10,891 nt of DNA from Microbacterium sp. p3-SID336 (GTDB lineage Bacteria; Actinomycetota; Actinomycetes; Actinomycetales; Microbacteriaceae): NCBI RefSeq assembly GCF_025143365.1, contig NZ_JALXPE010000089.1:1-10891 (forward strand), in the 5' to 3' direction. The notes beneath the pieces are model-generated. The model searched no databases. It saw only the letters and a list, made by a program, of their open reading frames with translations, and was not told where the DNA came from. A program made the translations under genes and the position numbers. Each line of letters opens with the position of its first letter. Position 1 is the stretch's first letter. Shown here one piece after another: positions 7,540 through 10,891 of this stretch.

Positions 7540-7567
7540 ACGCCGAAGGTGTGTCGCAATCAGTTCG

Positions 7568-8254
7568 TTACGAAAGGATGCGGGACAGCGCATCCTTCAC
7601 GAACAGCGATCGCACATCGTCGATCCTCGTCGCGAGTTCGGGGGCCAGCTCGTTCGCTCGTGCGCGCGATGCGGCGTCGGTGCGCCGCAAAAGCGTCGAC
7701 AGCGCCGACTCGATGAGGGACACCTCGCGCTCGGCTCCCTGTCGCAGCGAGCGAAGGTGGCGCGGTTCGATGCCGTGCCTGTCGAGCGCGACGAGCCCGC
7801 GCAGCAGCGCCACCGTGGACTCGGGGTAGCTCTCCTGAGCCGTGATCACGCCGGTGCTGATCGCGTCGTTGAGCAGCTGCGGACCGGCGCCGGCGGCCGC
7901 CAGCAGCTCGTCGCGCCGGTAGCGGCGCGGGGCGGGTGCGATGGAGGGCGGCGGCGCGAGAGAGGCCGCGTCACCGGAGGCCTCCGCCTCGTCGAGCTGC
8001 TCGCGGATCACGCTCAGCGGAAGATAGTGGTCGCGCTGCAGGGTGAGCCCGAGCCGCAGTCGCTCGATGTCGGCCGCGGAGAACTTGCGGTAGCCGGACT
8101 CCGTGCGGGACGGGCGGACGATGCCCTGCACCTCGAGGAAACGCAGCTTGCTGGAGGTCAGGTCGGGGAACTCGGGCGTGAGACGGGCGAGCACCTGACC
8201 GATACTCAGCAGGCCCGCGGACGCCGAGCGTTCGCGGGCGGAGGTCACCGCCAT
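7568..8254 (-). CDS. ftsR: MerR-family regulator, FtsR/Rv1828-like
   Basis: The 228-residue product has an N-terminal MerR winged helix (about 15-95): LLSIGQVLARL, then FPDLTSSKLRFLEVQGIVRP (29-48), SGYRKFSAADIERL, and LQRDHYLPLSVIREQLD. These match mycobacterial Rv1828 and Corynebacterium Cg1631 (FtsR), the latter reported to activate ftsZ; whether it does so here is inference. The C-terminal half (RRDELLAAAGAG, ISTGVITAQ, HGIEPRHLRSLRQGAERE) is the family's ligand or dimer domain, and no metal-binding cysteines are present. The start ATG 8254-8252 overlaps the garA stop as TGATG and has no SD of its own, so translation is probably coupled to garA. Its stop lies inside TTCGT-T-ACGAA (7564-7574), probably chance. 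Assignment to this family is strong. Confidence 0.9.
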   Translation of the reverse strand: MAVTSARERSASAGLLSIGQVLARLTPEFPDLTSSKLRFLEVQGIVRPSRTESGYRKFSAADIERLRLGLTLQRDHYLPLSVIREQLDEAEASGDAASLAPPPSIAPAPRRYRRDELLAAAGAGPQLLNDAISTGVITAQESYPESTVALLRGLVALDRHGIEPRHLRSLRQGAEREVSLIESALSTLLRRTDAASRARANELAPELATRIDDVRSLFVKDALSRILS

Positions 8255-8736
8255 CAGGCGTTCGCCGCGCGATCGAGGGGCGAGGCGAAGAAGTTCAGCC
8301 GGAACTTGCCGACGCGCAGCTCGGATCCGTCGGCGAGGGGGCTGCGGTCGACACGCTCCCCGTTCACATAGGTGCCGTTGAGCGAGCGCTGGTCGATGAT
8401 CTCGAAGGACGTGCCGTTGCGGGTGATCTCCGCGTGACGACGGGAGACCGTGACGTCGTCGAAGAAGATGTCGGCCTCGGGGTGGCGCCCCACCGTGGTC
8501 ACGTCGGTGTCGAGGAGATACCGGGCTCCGGCGAGCGCTCCCGACCGGACGAGCAGCAGCGCGGACCCGGACGGCAGCGCCGCGATGGCCGACTGCTCGA
8601 CATCTGTCAGCTCCACGCCGAACGGCACGAAGGAGAGGTCGGAGTCATGTCCGAACGTCTGCGTCACATCGTGCTTCTGGTCGCCGGAGCGATGGATGGC
8701 GGCTTCACCGGCCGGTCGGCTGTCGCTGTCTGTCAC
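8254..8736 (-). CDS. garA: GarA/OdhI-type FHA-domain regulator
   Basis: In mycobacteria and corynebacteria this small cytosolic protein inhibits 2-oxoglutarate dehydrogenase and adjusts glutamate metabolism until a Ser/Thr kinase phosphorylates its N-terminus. The 160-residue product has a C-terminal FHA domain (about 58-152) with the phosphothreonine-binding residues in place: GRHPEADIF (Arg84), VSRRHAEI (Ser98, His101) and SLNGTYVNGE (Asn120). PSGSALLLVRSG (55-66) just before it is typical of GarA. The N-terminal phospho-region reads HDVTQTFGHDSDLSF (22-36) in place of the ETTSVFR of mycobacterial GarA. I chose GTG 8736-8734 because AGGAGG ends five bases upstream; the open frame continues to 8892 with no family likeness. 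It is translationally coupled to ftsR. Identity is strong; control of 2-oxoglutarate dehydrogenase is inferred from homologues. Confidence 0.92.
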   Translation of the reverse strand: MTDSDSRPAGEAAIHRSGDQKHDVTQTFGHDSDLSFVPFGVELTDVEQSAIAALPSGSALLLVRSGALAGARYLLDTDVTTVGRHPEADIFFDDVTVSRRHAEITRNGTSFEIIDQRSLNGTYVNGERVDRSPLADGSELRVGKFRLNFFASPLDRAANA

Positions 8737-8755
8737 TGTGCCCTCCTGACTGTCC

Positions 8756-8761
8756 AGACTA
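8756..8761 (-). promoter_or_regulatory. Candidate garA -10 element (TAGTCT)
   Basis: TAGTCT on the minus strand fits TANNNT and would start RNA about 12 bases upstream of the start codon, just before or within the AGGAGG region. That is short, so the true start may use another box; no clear -35 was seen. Confidence 0.3.
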
Positions 8762-8772
8762 ACCGATGCGGA

Positions 8773-8793
8773 GGGCCTGGCGGGAGGCCCGCC
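8773..8793. other. Two mutually exclusive hairpins in the garA/copC divergent region
   Basis: GGGCCT (8773-8778) can pair with AGGCCC (8785-8790), while the overlapping GGCGGG (8779-8784) can instead pair with CCCGCC (8788-8793). The element lies about 37-57 bases upstream of the garA start and 45-65 bases upstream of copC. It may be a regulatory dyad, but GC-rich DNA yields such stems often. Confidence 0.25.
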
Positions 8794-8825
8794 TCGGCAC
8801 TCAGCCCCTGCATACCGGTGATTCA

Positions 8826-8831
8826 TAGGCT
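8826..8831 (+). promoter_or_regulatory. -10 element of the CopC-domain gene (TAGGCT), leaderless
   Basis: ATAGGCT is followed by exactly six bases and then GTG 8838. With RNA starting seven bases after the -10, the first transcribed base would be the G of the start codon. No SD-like sequence precedes the GTG, which fits a leaderless message. Confidence 0.55.
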
Positions 8832-8837
8832 GGACTC

Positions 8838-9485
8838 GTGAAGACCAAAGCCCTGCGCCGTCCCGCCACCCCGATCGCCCTCGCGGGAGCACTCCTCGCC
8901 GCCTTCCTCGTGCTCGTCTCGCCTCTCTCGGCCTCGGCCCACGACGCCCTCGTCTCGTCGTCGCCGGCGGCGGACAGCTCGGTCGAGACCGTGCCGTCCG
9001 ACCTTACTCTCACCTTCAGCGCCAAGCTGATCGACGGCGAGGGGGCCACCGAGGTCGTCGTCACCGCTCCCGACGGCACGAACGTCGCCGAGGGCGCACC
9101 GACCGTGGAGGGAGCCGTCGTCACGCAGCCGCTGCGCGGATCCGGTCCCGCCGGTGAGTACGGCGTGGTGTGGAAGGTCGTCTCCAGCGACGGGCACGCC
9201 ACGTCGGGCGAATTCTCCTTCACCGTGACGACGGGTGACGAGGCCGCGGCGACGACGGAGCCGTCCACCAGCCCGAACGCGGTCCCGACGACCGAGCAGA
9301 CGGCGACGCCCGAGGTCACCGCCACCCCCGCCCCCGAGCCGAGCGACTCCGCCGACGGCTCGGCCTGGATCTGGATCCTCGCGATCATCGGCGCGCTCGT
9401 GGTCATCGCCGTGGTCATCTGGCTCGTCATGCGCGGTCGCCACGGCACCCCGCCGGCCGGTTCCGACGCCCCGTCCGAGCGATAG
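8838..9485 (+). CDS. Membrane-anchored CopC-domain protein
   Basis: This is an exported CopC/PcoC-fold protein, a family that binds copper outside the membrane. Of 215 residues, 1-34 form a signal peptide (MKTKALRRP, a hydrophobic core, then SASA before the cut). The mature protein begins His35-Asp36, so histidine would be its first residue. Counting from it, Asp118 and His120 in SSDGHATSG fall at 84 and 86, almost exactly the spacing of the Cu(II) site of CopC (His1, Asp83, His85). The fold runs to about 133 (GEFSFTVTTG), followed by a Thr/Pro/Glu-rich linker, a membrane helix at about 175-198 and a short tail beginning RGRHG. No methionine-rich Cu(I) site is visible. Usual partners CopD or YcnI are not here; lpd follows at nine bases. 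Copper binding is inferred from the residues; the physiological role is open. Confidence 0.88.
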   Translation: MKTKALRRPATPIALAGALLAAFLVLVSPLSASAHDALVSSSPAADSSVETVPSDLTLTFSAKLIDGEGATEVVVTAPDGTNVAEGAPTVEGAVVTQPLRGSGPAGEYGVVWKVVSSDGHATSGEFSFTVTTGDEAAATTEPSTSPNAVPTTEQTATPEVTATPAPEPSDSADGSAWIWILAIIGALVVIAVVIWLVMRGRHGTPPAGSDAPSER

Positions 9486-9488
9486 GCT
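9483..9488 (+). promoter_or_regulatory. -10 element of lpd (TAGGCT), leaderless, overlapping the copC stop
   Basis: ATAGGCT occurs again six bases before the lpd ATG at 9495, the same geometry as before copC, so transcription should begin at the ATG itself. The TAG stop codon of the CopC-domain gene forms the first half of the hexamer. A possible -35 (TTCCGA, 9461-9466) lies 16 bases upstream. Confidence 0.55.
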
Positions 9489-9494
9489 TAAGGC

Positions 9495-10891
<1,397 letters not shown>

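Noticed and set aside
7564..7574. TTCGT-T-ACGAA inverted repeat at the ftsR stop codon
   Set aside because: Short, overlaps coding sequence and stop, followed by no T-run; most likely chance.
8737..8892. Upstream extension of the garA frame to 8892
   Set aside because: The extension has no GarA likeness and crosses the divergent promoter region and the copC start; GTG 8736 has a strong SD.

Overview
The window reads as high-GC actinobacterial chromosome, most likely Microbacteriaceae and Microbacterium-like. That placement is inferred from the strong G/C third-position bias, the family members present (GarA, the FtsR-type MerR, a second MerR, the EspI-like ATPase), and what look like leaderless promoters. 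It looks like ordinary core chromosome: I see no phage, transposon, CRISPR, tRNA or rRNA signature, and coding density is high with no gap above about 100 bases.

Left block (1-5945, minus strand, read right to left). Pyruvate carboxylase (pyc) is followed 64 bases later by a MinD/ParA-type ATPase of the EspI-like family, which carries a long acidic N-terminal extension. A peptide deformylase (def) comes next; its start overlaps the ATPase stop (TGATG) and it runs off the left edge of the window. The ATPase has a second, very well placed ribosome binding site and ATG at the junction between extension and ATPase domain, so two protein forms are possible.

Middle (about 5946-6896). An 84-94 base divergent region separates pyc from a stand-alone ParA ATPase on the plus strand. 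This region holds an inverted repeat, TTCCCC-N7-GGGGAA, that overlaps both a candidate pyc -10 element and the SD-like sequence before parA. A strong hairpin (6865-6893) ends parA and probably also the convergent MerR gene.

Right block. On the minus strand garA (FHA protein) overlaps ftsR (MerR family), again by TGATG. A 99-base gap follows, and then a second MerR gene resembling mycobacterial Rv1830. The mycobacterial order is garA, Rv1828, Rv1829 (bifunctional nuclease), Rv1830; here the nuclease gene is missing from the gap. On the plus strand a membrane-anchored CopC-domain protein is followed by dihydrolipoamide dehydrogenase (lpd), complete except for the last base of its stop codon. 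Both appear to have an ATAGGCT -10 element exactly six bases before the start codon, as expected for leaderless mRNAs.

Functionally, pyc (anaplerosis), lpd (E3 of pyruvate and 2-oxoglutarate dehydrogenases) and garA (inhibitor of 2-oxoglutarate dehydrogenase in relatives) all act around the pyruvate/2-oxoglutarate node. FtsR and the two ParA/MinD-type ATPases point to division or intracellular positioning. I did not find a clearly new multi-gene system. The items most worth a second look are the two-form EspI-like ATPase with its acidic tail, the dyads in the divergent and MerR promoters, and the missing nuclease gene.
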